Below, piece after piece: positions 48,802-59,757 of a stretch of 64,000 nt of DNA (position 1 is its first letter; every line of letters begins with the position of its first letter). The notes beneath the pieces were generated by a model. That model worked only from the letters and a program-made list of their open reading frames with translations, was not told the origin of the DNA and searched no databases. The stretch is from Hymenoscyphus infarciens (taxonomy: Eukaryota; Ascomycota; Leotiomycetes; Helotiales; Helotiaceae): the NCBI GenBank assembly GCA_001414345.1, contig LLCB01000035.1, forward strand, positions 1 to 64,000, written 5' to 3'. Made by a program: the position numbers and the translations under genes.

Positions 48802-50150
48802 AACTACTCTGTTATAACTTGCTTCTAATTATTCTTTTTGATGTTTTTTGATCGTGGGATAGAGATAATCAGGATCTGCAACTTTTTTTCTCGGTGAAAC
48901 TTTGATATCACGTGACGATGATTCAGAGTGTCTGAGCGCCCCGATCCTCCTCGATCTTCAACACAACTGTCTACCAATTGCTAGAAAATACCGGTACTAG
49001 GGCATCTTGCTACAGACAAGGAATTGCCTATCCATGCTGCAACTACTTGTGGTCAAAACGGCATATCTGCTATTTGCATCAATCAGGAAAGCTTGGCTGA
49101 AAGAGCGGCACCACCAGGGGATGTAGGAATTCGTAACTGGCGAATAGTTAACTAACCCTCCTCTATTCCTTCTATTATTTACCCGAGACTCGATAAATTG
49201 ATTCTATTATCCTGAAAGGCTTGGATAATTAAGATTTTAATATATTGTTCTAAAGGAGTTAGAACAATTGTAGAAGTGCAAGTACTTCAAGAATACAGTC
49301 ACGAATTCCTGCAGCCCCTGGTGGCACAGGTCTTTAAAATAGGTTCTTTTTACCAGAACTGCAAGCGAGCAGTGGCATACCTTGAAGATGATAATGTCAA
49401 ACTCAGCTCGATGAAATACCGTCAATGAACGGACCTCTCCTCTATGAATATTAATCAATTGAAGCAAATTGTCTCCAGAGGGTATTCTCATCGTGTCTGG
49501 ATTATCCAGGCAAGCTTGTCTTAGCACCGGCAATATTGATGCCATCGGGAGAAGTCGATTATCTTGCAGATTGCCGAACACCATCTATCCTATCCGAAAG
49601 GCTGCCATGGCAAGGACAGTTTGAAATGTCAGAAGAGCCAGTTTATTATGTCGATTGGCCTAAAGTAGCGGTAGCGGTGGACGAACTGGAGTTGATTGGA
49701 GTTCAAAAATATATTACCATAGTAAAAGTTTGAGGACTTTTTATTGTTGACGAAATTTGATCGGGGAGGATTGCTAGCCTTGTGTATTATCTATTTTGTG
49801 CTGCCTGAACGGCACAAGCACACGAAAAAAGGGTCTGGTATGCTTTAGTCACAAGGGTCTATACCCTCTTTGGTTAATTTTTATGTTGTATACTTTAGAA
49901 CATTGATATTACATAAACGTTACTCGAGCAAATACCTCGTACTCTACACCACAATGAAATATTCGTTTGTGAGTTGGAAGGAGAAAAATATTATTAAGGT
50001 TTACTGAAGACCTGTTTCGACTTTCCACTGGCCTTGAAAATATTTCGTTTCTACATTGTGTAAGGAAACAAATCATGAAGTTTGTCTCCCCCATATCCAC
50101 GACTCCACACACAACTTTCACGAAGATGCCTCCATAATCTCATTCTAACA
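48802..50150. other. Non-RIP intergenic region, no confident gene
   Basis: The base composition is ordinary and CA and TG are common, so the stretch is not RIP-mutated. Short open frames exist on both strands (for example 49237-49584 minus, listed separately). None shows a family motif. Confidence 0.5.
49237..49584 (-). CDS. Hypothetical 115-residue open frame, doubtful
   Basis: The frame starts ATG directly after an in-frame TAG and encodes 115 residues. The middle part, with IHRGEVRSL and FDIIIFKV, looks more protein-like than chance. The C-terminus is rich in Phe, Leu and Tyr and looks out of frame. I recognise no domain. It overlaps a shorter plus-strand frame. It may be a fragment of a lost gene, an exon of an unrecognised gene, or a chance frame. 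Confidence 0.2.
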   Translation of the reverse strand: MVFGNLQDNRLLPMASILPVLRQACLDNPDTMRIPSGDNLLQLINIHRGEVRSLTVFHRAEFDIIIFKVCHCSLAVLVKRTYFKDLCHQGLQEFVTVFLKYLHFYNCSNSFRTIY

Positions 50151-50765
50151 CAACACATTTAGAGCTATCGATTTAGATTTCAACTCCCAAAAGAATAGCA
50201 AGCAACAATCACAAGCCTCCAAACACCAAAAAAGGACGAGTCACGACACCTCACCGCTCCTCCCACCTCCCAAGCCCAAACCCAAACTCAACAACAACAC
50301 TTCATCCAAAAATAAACTCCACCATCCCCACCAACAAAAAAACTAGTCCCCCGGTACAAAGATGAAACATAAACAAACACACAAAGGCATATCTCCCAAC
50401 CCCTTAACGCCTTACCCGAATTAAGCCTCGTAAGACGGGACGATCAATCAACCACCGTCGTCGGAGAATAAAAACCGCACCAGTGGTACACCGCCTCACC
50501 AAGTCAACACAACAAATGGAAAGGAAAGTTCCGAACACCCATCGGAGAATTAAAAATGCTCGATGTGCAACAAAACTTTAGTAGGGTGACTTTTTGGTGG
50601 CTGGATGCGTGATGTGTGTCGGTAAAACATTATGCGAGGGTGGACGTATATCGGTTATGGTATTGGGGGGTGTGGGGGGTGTGATGTACGTTACGGGAGA
50701 ATGAAGCGATTTACTTGTGGCAGTTTGTTGTGCAGTGAGGTTCGGGGGGTAGCAATAATTTTTCA
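50151..50765. other. Strand-asymmetric region with a switch near 50.57 kb and G-runs
   Basis: From about 50150 to 50560 the plus strand is strongly A/C-rich. From about 50575 to 50760 it becomes G/T-rich, including two adjacent G6 runs at about 50665-50680 and another near 50745. A short minus-strand frame (50578-50766) is Pro/Thr/His-rich, as expected from composition. The region may be untranslated RNA or a promoter. I see no gene. Confidence 0.5.
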
Positions 50766-51119
50766 TGGTGATTTAATTGAGGATTCTGTCATAATTATCC
50801 TACCAGGCTAGACAATTTTCCCATTTGAAACTTATCATCGCTTTTGAGTGTCGAGACATACTGTATCTCGTCTACCATGGAATGAGCGAGGTAGAAAACT
50901 GGTAATCATCTGTCTCTTGGGGTCTTAAAAGGTAAACTAAGACTTGGCAAATATATTTCAGGCGTACCCACAATGCGAAAATGGATTCATCCAAAGTACA
51001 GACACAGTATAAAGGGTCAAATATCAATGACAAGAAGAGGATCTCCAACGAAATCCCGGTAGCTAATGCGTCGAGCAGTCGCACTTCAAACGGGACAGTT
51101 GCTTCTGTACTGACGTACC

Positions 51120-51449
51120 ATGTATGTCATGAATTCGAAGGCGAGTATTTTCCCATCGATCAAACTACTGAGAGCGTTCTGGCCACAGTTCGACGAGCGG
51201 GAAGCAATAGGGTTCCTTCTTTTGGATCTTGCCAGAAGAGCTCAGCAGCTATTTGAAAAGCTAGTACAATCGTTTTACCAATTGCAACTGGCAGGATGCC
51301 GAATACTCGGTACACGCGCCTATCCAAATACCCCTCAATGCTGCCGGCAATATGTATACAAGACCACCTATGGTAATAAGGAAGATCCTATGATGAGAAG
51401 CCTACGAGCCACGAACCATGAACTGCCGCCTCGTTCACTGGACCACTGA
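51120..51449 (+). CDS. Hypothetical 109-residue open frame, doubtful
   Basis: The frame begins MYVMNSKASIF. It contains an amphipathic-looking stretch FDEREAIGFLLLDLARRAQQ followed by LFEKLVQSFYQLQLAGCR (about residues 24-61). That is plausible for a helical protein, but the rest is of low quality. An overlapping frame at 50981-51256 also starts with ATG, and the two could be joined by an intron. No family is recognised. It lies about 0.5 kb from the 3' end of the Far11 gene, in convergent orientation. Confidence 0.25.
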   Translation: MYVMNSKASIFPSIKLLRAFWPQFDEREAIGFLLLDLARRAQQLFEKLVQSFYQLQLAGCRILGTRAYPNTPQCCRQYVYKTTYGNKEDPMMRSLRATNHELPPRSLDH

Positions 51450-51952
51450 TCAACAACGCCCGGTAAGCTGAAATCAAATTTGGTGTTCTAGTTGAACACT
51501 GTCGGCGTGTCGACGAACGCATGGCCCGAAATGAACAGTTCCCGGTTTACAAGCCTTAGAGAAGACAGCAGTGTACCAACAGCAGAGCCACAAGACCTTT
51601 GCTTTCGGAAACCCGCGCGACAGAAAAAGGAGCCCAAGTCGCATGACCACGCAGGTCACCACAACAGCAACCCACTCGCCGACCACGGAAACAAGAAACC
51701 CGGAACGCAGATATATATCGACGCATAAGATCTCACCTGCGCTTGCAGGTCACCACTGGTGCCCTCGATCCATGTATTAATGGCACTTGCCACCACTGGT
51801 GAATGGAAGAATACCCCAAAGCGCGAACCACACCAACTTATGAAAGAAGAGTCACAACGCAAAAATAACCAGTAAAATCACACATGTTCCTAGACAAGAA
51901 TCCATCTCAAGTGGGAGGGGTATAAAAGATAATACCATTCAATTCATCCCCA
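51450..51952. other. Intergenic and 3' flank of the Far11 gene
   Basis: Three overlapping short frames on both strands have no motif and are likely chance. The region should contain the 3' untranslated sequence of the minus-strand gene ending at 51953. No clear polyadenylation signal was fixed. Confidence 0.5.
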
Positions 51953-54900
51953 TCACCACCCATTACTCATCCCATCCCAGCCCCCCTCCCCCTCCTCAAT
52001 CCCATCATCAATCCAAGTCATCTTGTCCAATTCCCTCACAAAAAAATCATGCTCCTCCTCCAGCAACTTCGTATCCGCCCCCATCTGATCCGGGTATCTC
52101 TTAATATTATGCCAATGCGTCAACGCTCTTAACGCCTGCTCCAGCGGCAACGCCTCCTCCACCTCCGCATCCACATCACTCCCCGCCAACCAGTCATCGC
52201 GCAGCTCCGGCCGACAGTGAAGATATACCGAAGTGATGACACGCATATTTCCCTGTCTCCATTTGCGCCCACAGTAAGGAACCTGACTCTTGAACAGCTT
52301 CAAGGTGTAGAGTCTCAATTCCGGCTGCGGGATCTTAAGGGATTTCTTAAGAATGTTGGAACTCTTGTATTGCACCAGTAGGAGATTCCGATGCGCCTTG
52401 TTCTTGCATATCTTCTGCATGACGCGTAGGAAGTTGATGGACGAGAAGAAGTTGCGCCAAGAGAACTCGGTTATGGGTTGATCGGACGCGGGTTCAGTGG
52501 TCGGGTAACCAAGTTCGTCGACTTCAGGCATCCCACCTTTTCCTGCCAATTGGCCATCTTGAAAGGCGAGGGCTGGCAACTTATCTCCGGAATCTGCTGC
52601 TGGGGCGTCCCGTTTGGTCTTGATTGGTGGCGGCGCAGCATCATCTTCACTCTCATCATGATCGAGACCCATGCCCATAGGGGCATTTTTACTATTGCTG
52701 TTACAGAAAGCGAAGAAGCTATGGATGTCAGTACGAGGCAAACAAGAGGGGCATGGAGAAAATACCTCATTTCATCACGATCTGTTTTGCTCTCTACCAC
52801 TTTGTCGATTTCTTGGTGAGCAAACAACTTCAAAACCAAAGGAAGATAGTTTGAATCAAGAAGCAGTTGGGTAAAGTACTCGAACTTCAAGATATCTTCT
52901 TTTGTCAGCTTGAAATGAGTGATATCTTAATAACAAACTTACGTGAGACTTTGAACCACTTTAGCAAGACAAGTAAAATTCCGGAAACAGCTTTTGCTGT
53001 GATTTCTCGCGATCGGAGTGCTTCAATCTCATCAATCGGAAGATCAGATGGCTCAACCGTGTTGGGGAGAGGTATATTTGCAGGGTCGGGTCTGTTTTGT
53101 GGGGGCACACCATTGCGAAGATTTGTTTCCGACCTGAATCCTGGGGCTAGTCCACCTGGGGGTTGGTTTCCCGGTTGCGTGAGTAAAGCAGTCACGTTCG
53201 ACAATACTGCCTTCAATAATACGATGACTAGAGATTGGAGGTGTGGTATTGACTCTCGCTGATTTCATAAGCATAAATGACGAACAGGGAAGAATGGAAC
53301 TTACATAGAATCCCTCCACCATATCAAGTTTTTGCTTCACCTTAATATCGACGTCTGGATTTGGACCATAGTCAACTTCGGGCTTTGGGTGGTTGTCCTT
53401 ATGCATTGACAGCTTATGAGCCAGAATCTTTTCAAGGTCTAGTTCTTCGACATCATCATTTGAACCATCCCATCCTCGCTCGTATTTCAAGAATCGCTCT
53501 CTCTCGTCCCATAGCTGTCGCATTGCCCTGGTCATACGCATTCGGTTTGCGAATAGATCGCCGGCTTCCAAAATAGACTTGGGGATATCACTTCCTTCCC
53601 ATCTACGACCAACAAGAAGTCCTTGTAGACCAGCCGAGCCCTTTCCTCCAGCACTATTGCTTGTACTATCCAATGGAGGATACATAAAAGGGAAGTTCTG
53701 GTTCGTTTGATAATTTTGTTTCTTCCCAGCTTTGCCACCAACCGGAGGGGATGGTGGGGGTGAAGGAGCCGGTGTAGCAATATGTACAGGCTGATGTAAA
53801 ATAGATGCACCACTGCTGTTCACATTCATTGCGGGTGCTATAATGCCATTTGCGCCATTCGCTCGACTTGGTCGATTCGGGAGTGGAGGGAGTATCGAGT
53901 TGTTGTCAGGCTCCAGGGGTAATAAAGGTTGGGGTGGTGTATAAGCGGGATATTTCGATGTGATTTCCTGGCGGAAGATATGATAGTCGAGGGGAGAAGC
54001 TGTGATTATCTTTCCAGGAGGGGCATTTTGATTTCTCAGCTCATCCACAACCTTTTTGATGTCTTCGACTTCAACCGTTCCTCCAAATACAAGTAAAACA
54101 GCTTTCCAGAAAAGGAGAAAGATCTGGGAATGATTAGAGATGGAAACTCTAGTTCCACAAGTGCTACTCACCCTTGTTTGTGGCAATTCATTTGCTTCGT
54201 CCCAACGAAGCCTTGCAGTTACAGTGACCAGATATTCCAATAGCCCTGGGTTGAGTTCCACTTCTAAATATTAGTATTGCACCTTGGTTGAGGTAAGCAT
54301 ACGCACAGAGCTTGATGCGCGGAGAATCCAGAGCAATGGGATCATTACGAACACCCTCAATCAGTAAATACTCGATAGTTGTTACATTGTCCAATTCATC
54401 TTGAATATACGGAATATCCTCCTCTAATAATTTCGTTTCCCGATACTCGTCATCCCTGCGAATGTTAGCAAAGAGCAGGAAAAGAACAGCAATTGATTTT
54501 TACCACAACCTCTTGAACGCATTCTGCATGACCTCGTAGAGTAACGGAATTCCACCAGCTCGTGCCACAAGCAAGATACCAGACTTCATATGCTCCAGTT
54601 GAATCTGTGTGGCTTTTGTCTTGGTCTTTGGGGCATCGTCTTCCTTTCCGGCAAGTTGGATTCCAGCTGTTTCATCCCATACCCCAAGAATTATATGCAG
54701 AATGGTTTGCAACGCTTTGCATCGACGCCGCAAGTCCGTAGCCAGGAGCCCATTGACCTCCCGCTCCGCGAAGTTCTGTCTTTCTGCCTGATCCGCTTCC
54801 AGCCACGGTTTCCCAGAGAATTTCTTCCATCGCCTGCCAAATGTGTCTTTCGCTCGATGTAGGCGCTTGTACTCGGCGTCATTGTAGGAGAACCATTCGT

Positions 54901-55261
54901 CCACCTCTTCCTCGAAACTTGCTGTATCTGTATATGCGAAAGCGTATGTAACAGGCTCGGATTTTGGGAATTCGGTGACAATTCGACGCAGTTGCATCAG
55001 AGAGAGAGAGTCGTTTGGGTTGCCCAGTTGTTGGGGAGCAGGCGGTGGGGGAGGTTGATGAGGAGGGGGCGGTTGGGGTTGATTTCGTTGGAGTTGAGGC
55101 CTTCCCATCGAGACACTCGTGGGCGCAGGCTGTTGAGGAGCTGGAAGACCAACATCTGCGAGTCCGGTATCTGCCACATCAGCGTTGTCTTGTGCCGGAG
55201 CCGGTTCTGACGTTGGAGGGTCTGCCGGCGCGGGCGCTTTCCCAGACCAGAGGGAAGCCAT
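51953..55261 (-). CDS. ham-2: STRIPAK complex subunit Far11/STRIP (HAM-2/PRO22 type), 7 exons
   Basis: The product is the STRIP/Far11 scaffold subunit of the striatin-phosphatase-kinase complex. In fungi this acts at nuclear-envelope and ER membranes and is needed for cell fusion and fruiting-body development (Neurospora HAM-2, Sordaria PRO22); this role is known from the family. Exons on the minus strand: 55261-54504, 54455-54307, 54260-54172, 54123-53305, 53258-52943, 52895-52766, 52718-51953. The six introns are 46-48 nt, start GT and end AG. The phases join without a break to give 1008 residues, close to the usual 0.9-1.1 thousand. Residues 1-85 are Pro/Gln/Ala-rich. The N1221-type domain follows (about 90-400), with RLRWDEANELPQT near 320. 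A Pro-rich linker (about 393-460) precedes the DUF3402-type half (about 510-990), with RRWEGSDIP, SHILKFEY--LLLDSNYLPL and LLEEEHDFFVRELDKMTWIDDG near the end. A hydrophobic helix lies at about 615-631. The ATG context (CGCAATGGC) is good. No disruption is seen. Confidence 0.93.
54124..54171 (-). other. In-frame 48-nt intron 3 of the Far11 gene
   Basis: The intron begins GTGAGT and ends CCCAG, with CTAAT as a likely branch site. It is a multiple of three and has no stop, so an unspliced reading adds 16 residues between LPQTR and IFLLFWK. Splicing restores the continuous conserved block, so I treat it as an intron. Confidence 0.85.
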
Positions 55262-55620
55262 TGCGAAAGATTTAAAAGAGGCGTTCTTCAGGTGGAGAAG
55301 GCCATGATACTATAGAGACAGTAACCGGGCCCAGCGAGTCTAGATACAGCGAGGCAAAAAAGATGTGAAGATTGTCGCAAGATGGTACCTTGTTTTTTGT
55401 TGGTGTTGAGCGGAGGAACAGTCGCGATGGGAGCTTCGCGTACGATAAGCTTGGGCAGGGGTCTTGGATAAGAAGATCAACCTGATGGAAGCTCTCAAAA
55501 CAAAGGGTTACTTATTTATACACCCCGAAACTAACCCGAAAGACATTTTATTTATTGGAATTGGGATTAGAATTGGAACCCCTAGCTTCAAATCATTATA
55601 TTCTAATCTCACCGTCTAAT
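55262..55620 (-). promoter_or_regulatory. 5' leader and upstream region of the Far11 gene
   Basis: This is normal-composition DNA between the start codon and the AT-rich block at about 55620. A CAAG/GTACC sequence near 55386-55391 (minus strand) might start a leader intron. I see no certain TATA box. Confidence 0.45.
55288..55305 (-). other. Possible five-codon upstream ORF in the Far11 leader
   Basis: ATG GCC TTC TCC ACC TGA lies 26 nt upstream of the main ATG. If it is present in the mature leader it could lower translation. A leader intron or a downstream transcription start would remove it, so its relevance is unknown. Confidence 0.4.
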
Positions 55621-56157
55621 GCACACACCTTCTGCGACTTATACTAAGCCGAGATTAGAATTAACTATCTTTACCTATAGTAGTAAGTCTAGTAATTTCA
55701 AGTATTCTATTACAAATTCATCAAGTTTATTAAATAATACTCTCTAACTGTTTTATACTAACACTATAATAAGGTTCGATAAAATAAAATAAATATATTA
55801 TTATAAAAAGAGAGCTTCTCGTCTATATATAGTAAAATTAGATAGAAGTATAAACTAAACTATAAAGAGTAATTAGATATATTAATTTAACAACTAATAT
55901 AACTATAGCTTTCTAGTATCTATTTAATAGTAGAAGTGCTCGTAATTCTAAGAAAGAGTTAATAACTAGTTTAAGAAATTATTCTCTACTAGAGCGTATA
56001 AAAACGACTAAATTATAAATTATAAAATTTAAGTATTTATAGCTAGTTTAACTAAGGCTTCTAAGAACTATAGCTAATCGTAAATTATCTTATACTATCT
56101 ACTTACTCTCTTACTTCTTATTCTATTCTTTTATATATTATATATACTAAGAGAGTA

Positions 56158-56250
56158 TAAATAAGAATATAGATAAGAGTATAGAAGAGAGAGTATAAGA
56201 GAGTAAGAGAGTAAGAGAGTAAGAAAGTAAGAAAGTAAGAGAGTAAGTAA
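56158..56250 (+). repeat. GAGAGTAA/GAAAGTAA simple repeat
   Basis: About ten tandem copies of an 8-bp GAGAGTAA-like unit are followed by GTAAGTAAAT. The tract is purine-rich on the plus strand. Confidence 0.85.
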
Positions 56251-56304
56251 ATATTTCAAGAGAAAGTTTTTCCTAGTATAGATAAGAGAAGTCTAGCTAA
56301 AGTA

Positions 56305-56365
56305 GTAAATAATTCTCTCTCTCTTTCTCTCTTTCTTTTACTCTCTCTCTCTCTCTCTCTCTCTT
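56305..56365 (+). repeat. (CT)n microsatellite
   Basis: An interrupted CT/TTTCT tract ends in about twelve uninterrupted CT units. It can pair with the nearby GA-rich tract. Confidence 0.9.
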
Positions 56366-58207
56366 CTTTATTTATCTAGAAATAATAAGAAGAATATATT
56401 ATAAGAGATAGATAATAGATAGTAAAGATATAATAATAAGGATATTACTACTATATACGTAATACTTATTATCTCTCTATATTCTTTAATTAGCTAGTTA
56501 CTATAGTTAAGACTATCTAGTCTTAATATAGAGAGAGAGTAGAGAAAGAGAGAGAGAATTTAATTATTCTCTTTTTTACTTATAGAAAGTAATATTTTAC
56601 GATTTACGCTTTATAAGTTGCTTTTTACAATTATATTATTTTTAGACTCTTATAGATTTAGAATACTATATCTATATAGATGTTAGAAGTTTTATACTAA
56701 ATAAATTCAAAATTTTCCGTTGCTTATATTATTTATTTCATATAAACTATATATTATTATTCCTAGAGTATATTAATTGTTTCTAGGCGTTATATAAGAA
56801 GAATAGAATTCTTTATATTATTTCAAATACTCTAGTATTAAGAACTTAAGTATATTATTATATATTCTTTAAACTTTCTCTTATAAGCGTAGCTATAGAT
56901 TATATTTTTCTCTTAGTCTATTTAAACAACTAGTTAGTAGAGAAGATATAAAGTATATAATAGGCTAATAACTAATATAGAGTTCCTCTGTTCTATATAA
57001 CTTCTTATAAGTCGTAATTAACTTGAAAATAAGCTAGCGAAGAAGGCGTTATAAGTATTAAAGTATTTACTCTAGAGTTGAACTACGGTATAACCGATAG
57101 CCTCGGCTATAGCTTTATACGTTTCTTATAATATCTAAGAGCTTCTTATCTACTTTCTCGATTCGTATATAGAACGCTAGAACTATAAGAATTAGTTAGA
57201 TTCTCTAGGTCAGGCGAGGAGTTATAACGATTATATACGATACTAATAACTTATTATAATATATAGTTTCAGTTATTATAGAAGCAACTCGAGCAGTAGT
57301 TCTTTAAATAAGAGTAGTTCGACTATATCTAAAGTAGAAGACGAGAAAGAAGAGAATCTCATATCTAAGAGGTAACTTATAGCGTCTATCGTCTTAATAA
57401 CTATATATGAGAATAGTAAGGCTATTCTATAGTTCTAAGGCTGCTATAGTTAGTAAAGACTCTAAGTCTCTAATATATCTCTCTTATACTACTTTAATTA
57501 ACCTCTAACTAGTTATAATCTCTAAGTCCTATTTAGAGACAAGTTTTAAGAAGAGAATAAGTCTAAGACGATTTCTTAGAAGAACTGAACAAATAACCTA
57601 TCTATAGATAATAAGAGATACGCGATAACTATTAGATAAGAGAATGAAAATAGATAAGAAATAAAAGTGAACTTTAGCTAGCGTATAAAAGCAAAGCTTA
57701 GTAATTAGCCTATACTAAGCGAGTATTTTAAAAACCGAAATTCACTAATTTCGACCGTTTAAGTTATAGCTTTATTATAACTTTAAGTAGCTTACTTTAT
57801 AGAAAATAAATCTATACTCGTCTTCTGTTTTTCTTCGTTCCTTATAATTAAATTAAGAACTTTAATAGATTATAACTAAACTTAAAGATTTTAAAGATAA
57901 ATAGAAATAAGAATAGACTACAAAGATACTTATTATATATTATAGCCTCTAGAGTAGTATTAGAAAAGTACTATAGCGTAGTAGAAGAAAGGAAAGTCCG
58001 TTTTAATCTATTTATATACTAATATCTCTAGAGAAAAGCTATATATCTTACTAGAAAACACTATTCTATCCTAACGCTAGTATAGTACTCTTGCTAGCGT
58101 AGAAAATTAGCGAAATTTTAATATATTCACTTTTATTAGAAAACAATCGCTACCGCTTTTCTAAAAAGGTTTAGCTCTATATATAAAATCAGATATAAAT
58201 AATAAAT

Positions 58208-58448
58208 AAAGCTTATAATAATAACAAAAGCTTATAATAATAATAAAAGCTCGTAATAATAATAAAAGCTCGTAATAATAATAAAAGCTCGTAATAATAA
58301 CAAAAGCTTATAATAATAATAAAAGCTCGTAATAATAATAAAAGCTCGTAATAATAACAAAAGCTTATAATAATAATAAAAGCTCGTAATAATAACAAAA
58401 GCTTATAATAATAACAAAAGCTCGTAATAATAATAAAAGCTTATAATA
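58208..58448 (+). repeat. 19-bp minisatellite
   Basis: About twelve tandem copies have the unit CGTAATAATAATAAAAGCT, with variants TATAATAATAACAAAAGCT. The C/T variation at the first position and at AAT/AAC creates two main unit types. A minus-strand open frame of 61 residues over it is a repeat translation, not a gene. Confidence 0.95.
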
Positions 58449-58817
58449 ATAAATCGATAAACTACTTACTATTAAATAAAGCGCTTAAAAAGCTTAAATC
58501 TAAGAAGAGCCTAATTAGGCTAGCGCTTTCTCTTTGCCTTCTATCTACGCTAGGTACTAGTATACTACTAATTTTTATAAAACGTTATACTAAGGTCTAT
58601 ATATAGTAGTAAGCTATTTATCGACTTCTATCTATTACTCTACGTTCTCTAGCTTTCGACTTAATAGAATCCGACTTAACTAATAAGGTAAAATAGCTCG
58701 AATTCACTCTTATATATAAATAGAATACGCTTACTCCTAGTAGGTAGGTGTAAGAGAGTGTCTCTTCTACTAAGAGGTCCGAGAGGCTAGCTCTCTAGAG
58801 AAAAGAGTAAAATACTT
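58449..58817. other. AT-rich RIP-type DNA, no gene seen
   Basis: No domain is recognised between the minisatellite and the duplicated segment. CG-containing words are somewhat more frequent than in the blocks further left. Confidence 0.45.
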
Positions 58818-58911
58818 CTAATAGAGTAGATAAGAGAATAAGAGAGCGAGTTACGTAGTAGCGCTCTTAGTACACTAGAGACCCCTGCTAGCGTTAAGAC
58901 AGAATAGCGTA
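58818..58911 (+). repeat. RIP-mutated copy of the segment at 48527-48618
   Basis: The segment aligns over about 92 bp with the island copy, ending in CCCCTGCTAGCGTT-AGACAGAATAGCGTAA. Changes such as CACGTGGTGG to TACGTAGTAG and GGTACACCAGGGGCC to AGTACACTAGAGACC are C-to-T or G-to-A. Confidence 0.8.
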
Positions 58912-59320
58912 ATCCGTTTTACTTTAGATAAGTAAACCTTAAACTTAAACTTATTTATATTTATTAGAGTGAATTCTATCTTATTAATTTGATATAAGTG
59001 ATTTATCTCGTCTATAATCTCTTTTATATATATTCGAGATATTAATAAATTTAGCGACTAGTACTATTTAAGCTTATTAATAGATTAGACGAAGTAGTAA
59101 ATTATATAATTTATCTTCTCTTAGCTTTTTATTTATCTTCTATAGTATAGATATAATAAGATTAATAGATAAATATATATATATTTAATATTATACTTAG
59201 TTATAGCTCTAATAGTCTTAAAAAGTTAATAGTTCCTAATTATTTTATAGAAAACTACTTTATTAAAGTATAATAAGTAAATCTATTTCTAAATTAGCTC
59301 TTTAATAACTAAATTAAGTG
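58912..59320. other. AT-rich RIP-type DNA, no gene seen
   Basis: No repeat boundary or domain is recognised. Confidence 0.45.
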
Positions 59321-59660
59321 TTAGTATTAGGTAATAATTACCTTACTTACTAATAGGCTTTAGGTTTAAACCTTAGTCTATACTAGTTCTTTCTAGTATT
59401 ATCTAGAAGGTTTAGTTACGTTCTCGGTTATAGTTAAGCGAATACGTGATCTCTAGAACCTTCTAGTAACTCTCTTGATTTATAAGCTATAGAAGCTTCT
59501 AGTATTTACTCTAGAAGTATATATAGTCCTCTTCTATCTTTTAGTTAGAAATCAAGTTAAAAATTCACTAAGTCTTTTATACTTATACTTCGACTCCTTA
59601 GAAACGTGATTTAGCGATTACCTGACCTACTTTATACCGATTCAACTTACGTACTTCTAA
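59321..59660 (+). repeat. Possible solo LTR with TATA-like element
   Basis: A less mutated stretch contains several GAACCTTCTAG/CTAGAAGGTT-type inverted motifs, then AGTATATATAGTCCTC near 59517-59532. The layout resembles an LTR U3/R promoter. No partner repeat was found in the window, so this is tentative. Confidence 0.3.
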
Positions 59661-59757
59661 CCTACTCTATAGCCTACTCTATAGTCTACTCTATACGTAT
59701 ATAACCTCTTATATTAGGAATTTACTTAAAAAACGTTATAATCTAGAAATAATTATA

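Larger units (their letters stand above)
55621..58207. other. AT-rich RIP-type block, no gene seen
   Basis: TpA-rich sequence with stops in all frames starts abruptly after the Far11 upstream region. Short tracts with somewhat more CG (about 57010-57420) show no domain. Simple repeats inside are listed separately. Confidence 0.5.

Noticed and set aside
53053..54261. One uninterrupted 402-residue protein
   Set aside because: The frame reads through an in-frame 48-nt intron and past the donor at 53304. Splicing restores the conserved Far11 sequence, so it is only part of the seven-exon gene.
54261..54306. Alternative very short (19-39 nt) versions of Far11 intron 2
   Set aside because: They are shorter than the other introns of this gene or give the wrong phase. 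The 46-nt version with donor GTGCGT and acceptor AAG keeps phase and a TACTAAT branch site.
52478..55275. Several plus-strand open frames of 60-131 residues
   Set aside because: They are antisense shadows of Far11 exons without family features.
58213..58398. 61-residue Leu/Ile/Tyr-rich open frame on the minus strand
   Set aside because: It is a repeat translation of the 19-bp minisatellite.
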